NCBI GenBank assembly: GCA_017451645.1 | Contig: JAFTNZ010000021.1 | Span: 62,001 to 126,000 of the forward strand | Origin: Bacteroidaceae bacterium | Lineage (GTDB): Bacteria; Bacteroidota; Bacteroidia; Bacteroidales; Bacteroidaceae | Length of the DNA stretch: 64,000 nt | Direction of reading: 5' to 3' | Part shown: positions 24,936 through 34,230 of the stretch, one piece after another | Layout: each line of letters starts with the position of its first letter | How positions within the stretch are numbered: the stretch's first letter is position 1 | The notes under the pieces: model-generated | Seen by the model: the letters and a program-made list of their open reading frames with translations, nothing else | Database searches by the model: none | What the model was told of the DNA's origin: nothing | Program-made: the position numbers and the translations under genes

Positions 24936-26357
24936 TTATTCACGCAGAGGGTGTACCAATCCGTTCAGATAGCGTTCAAGATTGGTCCATCCGTCCTTAT
25001 CGGTCAGGTTACGGTCATCGGGGTCGTTAGGATTGAGTTTTTGCGCCTTTTCCCATTCATCGGGCATACCGTCGTGGTCGCTATCCGCAGGGGCGGGTAG
25101 GGAATTCAGCACTGGCCATCCGCCCACATCGTTCGGTGAATCGATGATGCCGCTCTTTTTCGACAATTCGGGTTGACGCTTTTGTTCTTTGTAAGTCTTT
25201 CCTTCGTAGGTGGCATATCCTCCACGCACTTCTTCAATAATGCGGCTATCCACGGCATCGCGCACTGGCAGGCTGGCACCGGCATGGCTGAGTACGGCCT
25301 CGTAAGCATCCGCCGGACTCTCCTCGCGGATAGGCATGGCCGGCCATGGCTCGTGGCGACGTACTTTGGCCAGCATCTCTTCACTGGTTTGCACACCGCC
25401 TGCCCAGTTGTTGGTCGTCACTTCGGGATAACCCTCCACCACGTTGCCTTCAACGTACCAGCTTCCATAATCCTCTTCGCCCCGGTTGCTCGGGCTGGCT
25501 ATGCGATAGCTCACCTTCCCACTTTGGGTGGCAGGCCCTGGTTTGTAGTAGTTGCCGACCATGTTGATGTCAAAACTTCCATGCGGTTGGCCCTTCACCA
25601 ACTTCTCACCACCATAGCAACTGTTGTATCCCCAGTTGTAGAGCACATTGTTGCGATAGTCGTTGAAACCTCCGCCTGACGCAAAGCGCGGATTGCGGCT
25701 TGAGTGATGGGCTATGAGGTTGTGGTGGTAGGTAGAATAATTATTACCCCAAATGCCACCGAATCCGTGAGTGCCTTTGACATGGTTCGAGCCGAAGAGG
25801 CTTTCCGTAATCATGCACCATTGGATGGTCACATTTTCGCACATGTAGATGGAGAGTGTCTCGTCTATGCTCCAACTGGCCGACACGTGGTCGAGGATGA
25901 TGTTCTTGTGCCCACGTCCGCTGATGGCGTCGGTGTCGTGTCCCGTTTCATCGCCCAAACGCACGCGGATGTAGCGGATAATGACCTCATCGGCTCCGAT
26001 GTTCAGCGGATGGCGCTTCAAGCAGATGCCGTCGCCCGGTGCCGTCTGTCCGGCAATGGTAATGTAAGGATGGCGGATGGTAAGCGGACGTTCGAGGTCA
26101 ATGGTTCCCGATACGCGGAAGACAACGGTACGGGGTCCCTCTGCTTCGATGGCTTCGCGCAAGCTGCCCGGCCCATGGTCGTTCAGGTTCGTCACTTCAT
26201 ACACCGCCCCTCCGCGTCCGCCACGGGTATATTTGCCATATCCCTCAGCCGTAGGAAAGGCCAATTGCGGTTCATTGGCGGTTGTTGTTGTACAGGCCGC
26301 ACCTGTCAGTAGCAGGGCGATAAGGCCTGTTACAAAAGAAATATTTTGTCCTTTCAT
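24936..26357 (-). CDS. Pectate lyase, PL1-type
   Basis: A 473-residue secreted right-handed beta-helix protein. The N-terminus has a signal sequence ending in LLTGAAC, which may be a lipoprotein site. The lyase fold is clear from FPTAEGYGKYTRGGRGGAVY, ITIAGQTAPGDG, IILDHVSASWSIDET and HGFGGIWG, all typical of Bacteroides PL1 enzymes. Near the C-terminus DSDHDGMPDEWE is a calcium-binding type 3 repeat. It cleaves polygalacturonan by beta-elimination at the cell surface or in the periplasm. It is 20 bp downstream of the DUF1593 gene and probably co-transcribed with it. Confidence 0.9.
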   Translation of the reverse strand: MKGQNISFVTGLIALLLTGAACTTTTANEPQLAFPTAEGYGKYTRGGRGGAVYEVTNLNDHGPGSLREAIEAEGPRTVVFRVSGTIDLERPLTIRHPYITIAGQTAPGDGICLKRHPLNIGADEVIIRYIRVRLGDETGHDTDAISGRGHKNIILDHVSASWSIDETLSIYMCENVTIQWCMITESLFGSNHVKGTHGFGGIWGNNYSTYHHNLIAHHSSRNPRFASGGGFNDYRNNVLYNWGYNSCYGGEKLVKGQPHGSFDINMVGNYYKPGPATQSGKVSYRIASPSNRGEEDYGSWYVEGNVVEGYPEVTTNNWAGGVQTSEEMLAKVRRHEPWPAMPIREESPADAYEAVLSHAGASLPVRDAVDSRIIEEVRGGYATYEGKTYKEQKRQPELSKKSGIIDSPNDVGGWPVLNSLPAPADSDHDGMPDEWEKAQKLNPNDPDDRNLTDKDGWTNLERYLNGLVHPLRE

Positions 26358-26377
26358 ATTGAATATTAATTTATGGA

Positions 26378-27814
26378 TTATTTATTTTTCGGAGTCACCG
26401 TTATGATAAAGCGCTGATAGCTCGTTAGCCGAGGGATGGCCATATCAAAGGCTTCGAGGAGAATATGTATGGTTTGAGGTTCTTCTACATCAGGCGCAAT
26501 GAATGAACAAGTAGCCTTCTTCTCATCAAACTTGAGGTCAACATATCCATGATAACTTCCCGAAGGCATTTGACTCCATCCCGTGCGCCAACGCTCAATG
26601 AATCTCTGAGGATTCTCCAAGAACTTTTCTTTTGTCCGTCCCTTTTGTTCCCACATGACACCCCGCAATTTCCACACGGATTCCAAGTCTATGCTATCCG
26701 CATCAGAAACTTTAGCGGAAAGATGCACTTCTTCACCACTCTCTACGGCAATATCAGGAGACATCGTCAGTTCAATCAGAGGCGCATGGTTGGCTTTTGA
26801 ATATTCGGGAGTGATACACCATTGCAGGCGAGCCTGAAAATCATGTAAGGCAGGCTCCATCCATTCGCGTATTTCGCCATATCCGGTGTCGCGCCACACA
26901 TTCTCTGTGCCCTTTACCCGATAGAAACGTCCACCCCAACCTCCGTATGAGGGATGATGCCAGCTACGGAGACCTTTTCCTCCCAAGCAATAGAGGAATG
27001 CAGGTGTATCTCCTTCGCTGATATAGGGCTGGCTATAGAAAGCCCCTAACGGATTCTGACCATTTTGCAGATAGTCTTTGACAAAACTCTCGGTATTGGT
27101 CATTGTCCCATAATCCCAACTTCCTGAGAAATGGTGGTTGAGCAGGATGGTTGCCCCAAGGTGCTCTTTCTCGATATAAGGACCGGCCGCATCCTGATAC
27201 CAGATGCAATAGAGTACAGCTTTCCGAATGGCCGTCTCATATTTCTCGGGATATTCCCGTCTCAATTTCTCAAAGGCTTTAGCGGCTGTATTTCCTCCTC
27301 CCCAACATTGTATGATCAGTTGTCGGGGGTCATCATCAAGCAACAATTCTACGATTCGGTCAGATCCGGGAGTGTCTTTCCACTCAGCCGGATTGATGAC
27401 AACAGGTTCGCCCGTATAGAGCGCCTTGTATGCTTTCCCGATATTTGGGATGTGTGTAGGGTCTTCATCGCCCACGTAGCAGACACGGTGCAATTCTTCG
27501 GTCGAGGGATAATCTGCATCATGCACTTTCAGATTAGGAAGCACCTTCCCATAGGCATCTATCATCTGCTCAAGCCAAGGCTCACGACTCCAGCCATGCT
27601 TCTGAAAACAGGAATTTGTCTGAATGATGGCTGCTATGTCCATATCGTTTGCATAGAGTAATGCATGCACCATTGAACATCGGTCGTCCGTTTCGGCATC
27701 GGTCATAATGACTACGCGCGGACGGTCACTATCTGTCTTCGTTTTCCTCCCTTGTACGGGAAGAATACATCCCACAAGCAGAAACAGAATCAGGAAATAA
27801 TGGCTTTTTTTCAT
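26378..27814 (-). CDS. DUF1593 (nucleoside-hydrolase-like) exported protein
   Basis: A 478-residue exported protein with a signal sequence (to about residue 22). The N-terminal domain resembles nucleoside hydrolases: VVIMTDAETDDRCSMVHALL gives the Asp cluster, and IIQCWGGGNTAAKAF follows. The C-terminal part is an immunoglobulin-like region (HLSAKVSDADSIDLESVWK). DUF1593 proteins are common in polysaccharide loci and are sometimes annotated as cellulose-binding; the reaction is not known to me, but a glycan-related hydrolase is likely. First gene of a leftward pair with the pectate lyase, with a promoter at 27855-27862. Confidence 0.82.
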   Translation of the reverse strand: MKKSHYFLILFLLVGCILPVQGRKTKTDSDRPRVVIMTDAETDDRCSMVHALLYANDMDIAAIIQTNSCFQKHGWSREPWLEQMIDAYGKVLPNLKVHDADYPSTEELHRVCYVGDEDPTHIPNIGKAYKALYTGEPVVINPAEWKDTPGSDRIVELLLDDDPRQLIIQCWGGGNTAAKAFEKLRREYPEKYETAIRKAVLYCIWYQDAAGPYIEKEHLGATILLNHHFSGSWDYGTMTNTESFVKDYLQNGQNPLGAFYSQPYISEGDTPAFLYCLGGKGLRSWHHPSYGGWGGRFYRVKGTENVWRDTGYGEIREWMEPALHDFQARLQWCITPEYSKANHAPLIELTMSPDIAVESGEEVHLSAKVSDADSIDLESVWKLRGVMWEQKGRTKEKFLENPQRFIERWRTGWSQMPSGSYHGYVDLKFDEKKATCSFIAPDVEEPQTIHILLEAFDMAIPRLTSYQRFIITVTPKNK

Positions 27815-27854
27815 GATATTTCTCTTGTTTGTTGGTTAATTGAAATAATTTCTG

Positions 27855-27862
27855 CAAATTTA
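27855..27862 (-). promoter_or_regulatory. Candidate promoter of the DUF1593-pectate lyase pair
   Basis: TAAATTTG on the minus strand is an exact -7 element, about 40 bp before the start codon. It lies in the 108-bp gap shared with the divergent AraC gene, so the regulator may bind here. Confidence 0.55.
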
Positions 27863-27922
27863 CACCCGTTTTCAGTATAAAACTTCCTATTTGGACCAAA
27901 AAATATACGGAATATCGAGATT

Positions 27923-28762
27923 GTGAAGACTTTTAACGCATCACGAAAAGAGTTTGAGCCGTATGGTGTGACGTGTGAACAATGGCAGACGGACATCAAG
28001 CCTCGCTTTGACCGTCATAACGAGATAGAACTGAATTATTTTCCTGAAGGGGGAATCACTTATTTCTTGCAAGACCGGCACGTCACGATTCCGCCTCGCC
28101 GCATTGCCCTGTTTTGGGGGTTGGTGCCTCATCGTATCGTTCACTTCGATGTGCCATCGGCGTATTATGTATGCACCATTCCTTTGTCTGTCTTTCTCAA
28201 TTGGGGATTACCTGAAGGTTTTACCGCAAGGTTATTCAAGGGGGAAGTTCTGATGGATGAAGAATACGAACGCTATGCTGATTATGATTGCTTGCTGATG
28301 GAGAATTGGTACACTGACCTTTTGTCTCCGTCAGCTAACCAACAGACCGTTTTGTTAGAAATGCAATGCCGCCTGTTGCGCCTCTCCGCTCACGTTTCAG
28401 CTGAAACAACCACCAATCTTGCTCTACCGGCAGGAGAAACAAACCTGATTGAACAGATGACACTCTACATTGCCAGCAACTATCATCGGACTGTTCGTTT
28501 GGCAGACATCGGAAAGGCCGTGGGGCTTCATCCTGATTATGCCAATGCGCTGTTCAAGAAAGCATTCGGGCACACGCTTAACACCCACCTGACCACAGAG
28601 CGCATCACACAAGCCCAACGCCTGTTGCTGACTACCGATACACCCATCGTTGAGATTGCATACACTTGTGGTTTCAACTCTATCAGTTGTTTCAATACAG
28701 CTTTTCTGAAATTCAATGGTTGTACACCAAGAGATTATCGAAAAAAAGTGTTGAATAAATAA
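27923..28762 (+). CDS. AraC-family transcriptional regulator
   Basis: A 279-residue regulator with an N-terminal cupin-like sugar-sensing domain (about 15-130) and a C-terminal AraC DNA-binding domain (about 180-278) with the two helix-turn-helix motifs (LADIGKAVGLHPDYANALFKK region and IVEIAYTCGFNSISCFNTAF). The start is a GTG; no upstream in-frame ATG is available. It is divergent from the DUF1593/pectate-lyase pair and convergent with GH53, so it is the natural candidate for control of these pectin genes. It resembles MelR-type regulators of sugar use in overall design. Confidence 0.88.
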   Translation: MKTFNASRKEFEPYGVTCEQWQTDIKPRFDRHNEIELNYFPEGGITYFLQDRHVTIPPRRIALFWGLVPHRIVHFDVPSAYYVCTIPLSVFLNWGLPEGFTARLFKGEVLMDEEYERYADYDCLLMENWYTDLLSPSANQQTVLLEMQCRLLRLSAHVSAETTTNLALPAGETNLIEQMTLYIASNYHRTVRLADIGKAVGLHPDYANALFKKAFGHTLNTHLTTERITQAQRLLLTTDTPIVEIAYTCGFNSISCFNTAFLKFNGCTPRDYRKKVLNK

Positions 28763-28807
28763 CTTAATCCTTTATCCTATACCGCGCCAATCGAACATGG
28801 CTTTGCC

Positions 28808-29914
28808 TTATTCCTCCACAAACCCATCCATAATAACGGTGGGAGTACCTTTGCTATCGAAAGCCCCTAACTTATATTGTCGGGGATTGCATTGGGGCTC
28901 CCAATAGAAGACACCACGGCAACGTCCGTTTGTCTCGTTGCGGGCTTCACGGATGACGCGGGAAAGTTGGCGACGCCCCTCCTCCATCACTTCGGGATGA
29001 CGTTCATCAACTTCAAAACCTGTTTCTACAATCATCACATCGCATCCGAACTTTTCGCTCACACGACGGATGTTGGCTATGCAATCGGTGATAATCTGCT
29101 CGGCTTGCAACGTAGAGTCACTTTGTATGGCCCAATAGGGGTAAAGCGACATGCCTATCATGTCGAACTTGCCACCATGCTTGAGCACGATACCCAAGTT
29201 GTGGTCATAGAGTTCGGGCAGATGTCCGCGATCCAGATGGACAATGACGATGGCATTGGGGAAGACCTCCTTCACCGCATCGTATCCCGCACCAATGAAA
29301 CCGGCATACTGTTCGGGGTGAGTCTCGATGTGCCCCATCGAATAGGTGACAGTGGTGTTGCCCTTTTCATCCTTTATCTCCCAGCCATGTTCGTTGGTCT
29401 TCACATTCCACAGCATACCGTTTGCTGTCTCGTTACCCACCTGCACCCAACGTGGCTCTACACCGTTTTCTTTCAGCAGAGTCAGCACCTCGATGGTGTG
29501 GTTGCGAAGGTCTTGCTTCATCTCTTCAAACGAATGCCCCATCCATGCCTTGGGGATAGGTTGCTTGGCCGGGTCGGCCCACCAGTCGCTATAGTGGAAG
29601 TCTATCATCACGTCCATGCCCAGCTTCTTGGCACGCAAAGCCATGGCAAGCACTTCTTCCTTGCCGCACGAGCCACCACGCGGATTGACCCACACCCGGA
29701 GGCGTACGGCCGAAATCTGATAATCGTTCTTCAACAACTCCAGACATTCGCGTTCGTTCCCCCCGGTGTCGTAAAACTTTTGTCCACGTGCTTCTTGTCC
29801 GGTAAGGAAACCGACGTCGGCACCTTTTACAAAATCATCTTTAATTGTCTCATTTTGTGTTGCGCACCCCATTGTAAGAAAGAGAATGAGCGATAAAAAA
29901 GTTACCTTTTTCAT
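28808..29914 (-). CDS. GH53 endo-beta-1,4-galactanase lipoprotein
   Basis: A 368-residue lipoprotein: the signal LILFLTMGCATQ ends in a lipobox Cys at position 17. The (beta/alpha)8 barrel of GH53 is clear from KGADVGFLTGQEARG, AVRLRVWVNP, MDVMIDFHYSDWWADP, and the catalytic residues in VQVGNETANG (acid/base, about 160) and MIVETGFEV (nucleophile, about 297). It cleaves beta-1,4-galactan side chains of rhamnogalacturonan I at the cell surface or in the periplasm. With GH2 and the pectate lyases it supports pectin as the substrate of this region. It is convergent with the AraC gene (45 bp apart). Confidence 0.93.
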   Translation of the reverse strand: MKKVTFLSLILFLTMGCATQNETIKDDFVKGADVGFLTGQEARGQKFYDTGGNERECLELLKNDYQISAVRLRVWVNPRGGSCGKEEVLAMALRAKKLGMDVMIDFHYSDWWADPAKQPIPKAWMGHSFEEMKQDLRNHTIEVLTLLKENGVEPRWVQVGNETANGMLWNVKTNEHGWEIKDEKGNTTVTYSMGHIETHPEQYAGFIGAGYDAVKEVFPNAIVIVHLDRGHLPELYDHNLGIVLKHGGKFDMIGMSLYPYWAIQSDSTLQAEQIITDCIANIRRVSEKFGCDVMIVETGFEVDERHPEVMEEGRRQLSRVIREARNETNGRCRGVFYWEPQCNPRQYKLGAFDSKGTPTVIMDGFVEE

Positions 29915-29972
29915 GGTTAAGAATATTTTGACGTTGAATAATTTTCAACATTGTATTTCACTTATTTGCGAG

Positions 29973-29980
29973 CAAAAATA
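29973..29980 (-). promoter_or_regulatory. Candidate promoter of GH53
   Basis: TATTTTTG on the minus strand matches the -7 consensus about 60 bp before the GH53 start. Confidence 0.5.
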
Positions 29981-30023
29981 ATTGTTTTTTTTGAATAATA
30001 TGTGATTTTTGGTTTTTAAGTGT

Positions 30024-30031
30024 TACATTTG
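30024..30031 (+). promoter_or_regulatory. Candidate promoter of the second pectate lyase
   Basis: TACATTTG is an exact -7 element; TGTG at 30001-30004 is a partial -33 element with 19 bp between. It lies 35 bp before ATG 30066, and therefore excludes the longer frame that begins at 30009. Confidence 0.6.
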
Positions 30032-30065
30032 CAGGCTGAATGGGACATATAAGAAAGATTATCAA

Positions 30066-31793
30066 ATGAAAAAACAACTAATTACAGCATTAGCTACAAT
30101 CTTTGCAGGTACAGCATTTGCACAAGCTCCGGCATTTCCTGGAGCAGAAGGATTTGCCAGATATATCACTGGCGGACGAGGAGGAACCGTTTATCATGTG
30201 ACGAACCTTAACGACAGCGGTACGGGTTCTTTACGCGAGGCTTTGGGGAAAAGTGGAAAACGAACCATTGTCTTTGATGTAAGCGGTACGATTAATTTGA
30301 AATCAGATTTGAAAATTTCAAAAGGTAATGTTACTGTAGCCGGACAGACAGCTCCCGGCGATGGTATTACTTTAGCTAATTATACCGTAACGGTGGCAGC
30401 TGACAATGTCATTATCCGCTTTGTCCGTTTCCGTCGTGGAAATGCTGTTGATATCAATGATGGAGCAGATGCCATTTGGGGTCGTCAGAGAAAGAATATC
30501 ATGCTCGACCATTGCTCATTCAGTTGGAGTATCGATGAAGTGGCATCGTTCTATGATAACCGTACATTCACCATGCAATGGTGTACCATAGCTGAAGCAC
30601 TGACTAATGCCGGACACGACAAGGGCGCACATGGATACGGTGGCATTTGGGGAGGCAAGGAGGCTTCGTTCCATCACAACTTCCTGGTGCATCTGCAAAA
30701 CCGTGTTCCCCGATTCAATGGTGCACGCTATGCATGGGACGGATACGATACCAGCAAATACCCCAATACGATTCAGGCCGAACGGGTCGATTTCCGCAAC
30801 TGCGTCATGTTCAACTGGGGTACAGGCGGATGCTATGGAGGACCTGGGGGCGGTTACATCAATATGGTCAACAATTATTACAAGGCAGGGCCGGCAACAA
30901 CAAACAAGACGAGAGTGACCCAAATATCCAAGTCGGACAGCGGCAATGGTGGTGATAATCCATTCCCGAACTATACCAGCCGCTACTATATTAACGGTAA
31001 CTACGTTGCCGCTGCTGGAGAGAATGCCGAGAATTACGACTGGAAAGGTGTTGTCTATGATAGTGGTCTCTCCACTGTCAACGGTGTCAAGTGTGTGAAC
31101 GACTCCGAAAATTATTATGGTGAAGGAGCTGGCTACATTCCTATAAAATTTGAGTCTCCTATAGATGCCGGTGAAGTGACTACCCACAGTGCTACGGTCG
31201 CTTTTGAGAAAGTGATAGCCTATGCCGGTGCTTCTTATAGGAGAGATGCGGTTGATGCACGTTATGCTCAAGAAGCAGAAACAGGAGAAGTTGTCTATAC
31301 GGGAAGTGTGACTGGAAAACCCGGAATCATTGACACACAGAATGATGTGGGCGGATGGCCCGTACTTAACAAGGAAACCAAGCCGACAGACACAGACAAG
31401 GACGGAATGCCAGACGATTGGGAAACTGCCAACGGATTGAATCCTAGGCTCAACGATGCCGGTCAATACACCATTGACTCAAAGGGCTATTATACAAATC
31501 TTGAAGTCTATATGAACAGTCTGGTGCAAGAGATCATGATTGCGGGTAATGCTGATGCCATTGAGCCTGTTAATGAATATTATCCTGCTTACACTGAAGC
31601 TGATGGTACATACGTAGCAGCAATCAACGGTAATACTGAAGGCATTGAAGAATACACAACCAACCAAATTGTGGAAACCCAATACTATAATCTGCAAGGT
31701 ATGCGCATTGATTCACCGGAGAAGGGAATCTTCATTCGTGTGGACAAATTTGCTAACGGTAAAAAACGTGTAAGTAAAATAGTCGCACCTTAA
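30066..31793 (+). CDS. Pectate lyase, PL1-type, with C-terminal sorting-like tail
   Basis: A 575-residue secreted lyase. The signal peptide is MKKQLITALATIFAGTAFAQ; the frame reaches back to 30009 but the promoter makes ATG 30066 the start. The beta-helix blocks mirror those of the gene at 24936 (FPGAEGFARYITGGRGG, VTVAGQTAPGDG, IMLDHCSFSWSIDEV, HGYGGIWGG), with a calcium-binding DTDKDGMPDDWE. Unlike that paralogue it has about 75 extra C-terminal residues ending in YYNLQGMRIDSPEKGIFIRV and KRVSKIV, which resembles the sorting domain of type IX secretion cargo. It should act on polygalacturonan at the surface. Confidence 0.9.
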   Translation: MKKQLITALATIFAGTAFAQAPAFPGAEGFARYITGGRGGTVYHVTNLNDSGTGSLREALGKSGKRTIVFDVSGTINLKSDLKISKGNVTVAGQTAPGDGITLANYTVTVAADNVIIRFVRFRRGNAVDINDGADAIWGRQRKNIMLDHCSFSWSIDEVASFYDNRTFTMQWCTIAEALTNAGHDKGAHGYGGIWGGKEASFHHNFLVHLQNRVPRFNGARYAWDGYDTSKYPNTIQAERVDFRNCVMFNWGTGGCYGGPGGGYINMVNNYYKAGPATTNKTRVTQISKSDSGNGGDNPFPNYTSRYYINGNYVAAAGENAENYDWKGVVYDSGLSTVNGVKCVNDSENYYGEGAGYIPIKFESPIDAGEVTTHSATVAFEKVIAYAGASYRRDAVDARYAQEAETGEVVYTGSVTGKPGIIDTQNDVGGWPVLNKETKPTDTDKDGMPDDWETANGLNPRLNDAGQYTIDSKGYYTNLEVYMNSLVQEIMIAGNADAIEPVNEYYPAYTEADGTYVAAINGNTEGIEEYTTNQIVETQYYNLQGMRIDSPEKGIFIRVDKFANGKKRVSKIVAP

Positions 31794-31823
31794 GATACAG
31801 TTCGTCAGTTTTTCATCTGTAGA

Positions 31824-31896
31824 TAACGCGGATGACGTGGAAGTGTTTATGACCGTTCGGGCATAAGTGACAGTGGCTTCCATGTCATTCGCGTTA
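31824..31896. repeat. 20-bp-arm inverted repeat after the pectate lyase gene
   Basis: Arms 31824-31843 and 31877-31896 match at 18 of 20 positions; the two differences would be G:U pairs in RNA, so an intact 20-bp stem is kept. An inner TTATG/CATAA pairing extends it. There is no T-run. It may protect or process the 3' end of the lyase transcript. Confidence 0.6.
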
Positions 31897-31963
31897 ATAG
31901 ATTCCCTATGTGCGGGAAAATAATATAAAAATGTTATTGGGCCGTAAAAAACGGGAAAGTTCT

Positions 31964-31994
31964 TTTGTCCTTTGCGTGGTTTGCACTATCTTTG
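31964..31994 (+). promoter_or_regulatory. Consensus promoter of metF
   Basis: TTTG (31964-31967), 19 bp, TATCTTTG (31987-31994) match both consensus elements. The leader is about 35 nt. Confidence 0.8.
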
Positions 31995-32035
31995 CTCCTT
32001 AAAAGTTTCTTAATAAACAAAGGAGTGGGACAACA

Positions 32036-32995
32036 ATGAAAGTAATCGAGTTGATAAAGAACCATAAGGATGGTCGGACGGCTTTCTCTTTTGAATTGCT
32101 GCCTCCGTTGAAGGGGACAGGTACTGAGAAATTGTTTGAGACTATTGACACCCTGCGGGAGTTCGACCCGAAATATGTGAACATCACCACCCATCGGGGC
32201 GAGTATGTCTATAAAGAATTGGGCGATGGACTTTACCGTCGGGAGTTGGTACGTCGTCGTCCGGGCACGGTGGCTGTGGCTGCTGCCATTCATCACAAAT
32301 ATGGGTTGACGGTAGTGCCCCATATCGTGTGCAGCGGATCTACCAGTGCAGACATAGAGTATGCTTTGCTCGATCTTCAGTTTCTCGGTATTACAGATTT
32401 GCTTCTTTTGCGTGGAGACAAGGCTAAGCATGAGGCGGCCTTTACACCGATGCCCGGCGGATATGCCCACACTACTGAACTGATTGGGCAGGTGAATGCC
32501 TTCAACAGGGGGTATTTTACTGATGGAACTCTTATTAAGGCACCCGGTACTCCATTCTCTTATGGAGTGGCTTGCTATCCCGAAAAGCACGAAGAGGCTC
32601 CTAATTTGGAAAACGACCTTGCATGGTTGAAACGTAAGGTGGAGTTGGGAGCAGAGTATGCAGTGACGCAACTGTTCTATGACAACGAGCGTTACTTCCG
32701 TTTCGTGGAGATGGCTCGCCGGGAGGGAATTACTATACCCATCATTCCGGGTATCAAGCCTTTTGCCAAGATGTCGCAGTTGACGGTAGTGCCCAAGACC
32801 TTTAAAGTTGATTTGCCTCAGCCATTGGCCATTGAAGCGGCCAAGTGCAAAAGCGATGCAGAGGCCAAGGCGTTAGGTGTAGAGTGGTGTGTGACACAGT
32901 GTCGGGAACTGATGGCTCATGGAGTGCCCAGTCTGCACTTCTATACGGTGTCGGCGGTAGATAGCGTAAGCGAAGTGGCCAGACAGATTTTCTAA
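32036..32995 (+). CDS. metF: Methylenetetrahydrofolate reductase
   Basis: A 319-residue cytoplasmic FAD enzyme that reduces 5,10-methylene-THF to 5-methyl-THF for methionine synthesis. Family blocks: FSFELLPPLKGTG (catalytic Glu region), YVNITTHRG, VPHIVCSGST, DLLLLRGDK, AVTQLFYD and PIIPGIKP. Length is normal for the bacterial MetF type. It has its own consensus promoter, and holB follows 23 bp after the stop, so they may be co-transcribed. Confidence 0.95.
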   Translation: MKVIELIKNHKDGRTAFSFELLPPLKGTGTEKLFETIDTLREFDPKYVNITTHRGEYVYKELGDGLYRRELVRRRPGTVAVAAAIHHKYGLTVVPHIVCSGSTSADIEYALLDLQFLGITDLLLLRGDKAKHEAAFTPMPGGYAHTTELIGQVNAFNRGYFTDGTLIKAPGTPFSYGVACYPEKHEEAPNLENDLAWLKRKVELGAEYAVTQLFYDNERYFRFVEMARREGITIPIIPGIKPFAKMSQLTVVPKTFKVDLPQPLAIEAAKCKSDAEAKALGVEWCVTQCRELMAHGVPSLHFYTVSAVDSVSEVARQIF

Positions 32996-33018
32996 CCTTA
33001 AAAGCGAGAACTTATACC

Positions 33019-34134
33019 ATGTACTTTAAAAACATCATCGGACAAGAAGAGGCCAAACGACGTATAGTGCAGGAGGTGGGCGAAGGGCGTGTGCCTCATG
33101 CCCGCCTCATTTGTGGTCCCGAAGGAAGTGGCAAACTTCCGTTGGCTGTGGCTTATGCCCGTTATCTCTGTTGTACAGACAGACAGGGTGGGGAGGCTTG
33201 TGGCCGTTGTCCGTCATGTGTGAAGTTCGACAAGTTGGTTCATCCCGATGTACATTTTGTCTTTCCGGTGAAATCTTCGTCCAATGTCAGCGATGATTTC
33301 CTTCGCGAATGGAGGAGCCTGATGTTGAAAAGCCCTTACTTCAGTTTCCCTCAATGGATGGAGACCATGGGAGTGGAAAACCAACAACCTCTCATCGGAG
33401 TGCGCGAAAGTGATGTGATAGCCCGTAAACTCAATCTGAAGGCCAGTGCCGGAGGATATAAAGTGATGATTATCTGGCTGCCCGAAAAAATGAATGTGCA
33501 GAGTGCCAACAAGTTGCTGAAACTCTTAGAGGAGCCTCCCCGGCAGACGGTGTTCCTGTTGGTGAGCGAACAACCGGATACATTGTTGTCAACCATACAG
33601 AGCCGTACCCAACGGATGGAACTGCGTAAATTGGCCGAACCGGAGGTGAAGCGGGCATTGGAGGAACACTATGGATTGCAAGAGGCAGATGCCGCTACGG
33701 TGGCTCATTTGTCGGGAGGCAGTTTCCTGAAAGCATTGGAGAGTATCCGCTTGAGTGAAGACAGCCGTGCTTTCTTTGACCTTTTTGTCAGTCTGATGCG
33801 TCTCTCATACCAACGCAAGTTGAGAGAAATGAAACTTTGGAGTGAACAGGTTGCTGCCATGGGACGTGAGAAACAGAAACATTTTCTTGACTATTGTCAG
33901 CGGAGCTTACGCGAGAACTTCATCTTTAATTTCCGAAGGCAGGAACTTGTCTATATGACTCCTGAAGAACAGGCATTTTCACAGCGTTTTGCCCCTTACG
34001 TCAACGAACGCAATGTGATGGGTATAATGGAAGAATTGGCATTGGCACAACAGCACGTGGAACAGAATGTCAACCCGAAGATGATATTTTTCGATTTTGC
34101 CCTGAAGATGATAATGCTGTTGAAAAGCAATTGA
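33019..34134 (+). CDS. holB: DNA polymerase III subunit delta'
   Basis: A 371-residue clamp-loader subunit. The N-terminus has an AAA+ P-loop-like GPEGSGKL (33-40) and a zinc-type Cys cluster (Cys52, Cys61, Cys64, Cys67 in GGEACGRCPSC). Later blocks LPEKMNVQSANKLLKLLEEPP, FLLVSEQPDTLLSTIQSRTQ are typical of DnaX/HolB. It does not carry the long C-terminal tail of tau. It loads the sliding clamp with delta and the DnaX subunits. The order holB-PSP1-gldH is characteristic of the Bacteroidales. Confidence 0.9.
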   Translation: MYFKNIIGQEEAKRRIVQEVGEGRVPHARLICGPEGSGKLPLAVAYARYLCCTDRQGGEACGRCPSCVKFDKLVHPDVHFVFPVKSSSNVSDDFLREWRSLMLKSPYFSFPQWMETMGVENQQPLIGVRESDVIARKLNLKASAGGYKVMIIWLPEKMNVQSANKLLKLLEEPPRQTVFLLVSEQPDTLLSTIQSRTQRMELRKLAEPEVKRALEEHYGLQEADAATVAHLSGGSFLKALESIRLSEDSRAFFDLFVSLMRLSYQRKLREMKLWSEQVAAMGREKQKHFLDYCQRSLRENFIFNFRRQELVYMTPEEQAFSQRFAPYVNERNVMGIMEELALAQQHVEQNVNPKMIFFDFALKMIMLLKSN

Positions 34135-34176
34135 ATGGACAATGAAATGGAGAAAATGAAATAGGAATAACACAAT

Positions 34177-34230
34177 ATGGCCGGTGACAAATCCAGAAAA
34201 GAGATTGCTCCGGTGGATTTAAATGCATGA
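34177..34230 (+). CDS. Possible 17-residue upstream ORF, coupled to the PSP1 gene
   Basis: ATG at 34177 opens a 17-codon frame (peptide MAGDKSRKEIAPVDLNA) whose TGA overlaps the ATG of the PSP1 gene in ATGA. The overlap is what translational coupling looks like, but there is no independent evidence that it is made. Confidence 0.25.
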   Translation: MAGDKSRKEIAPVDLNA

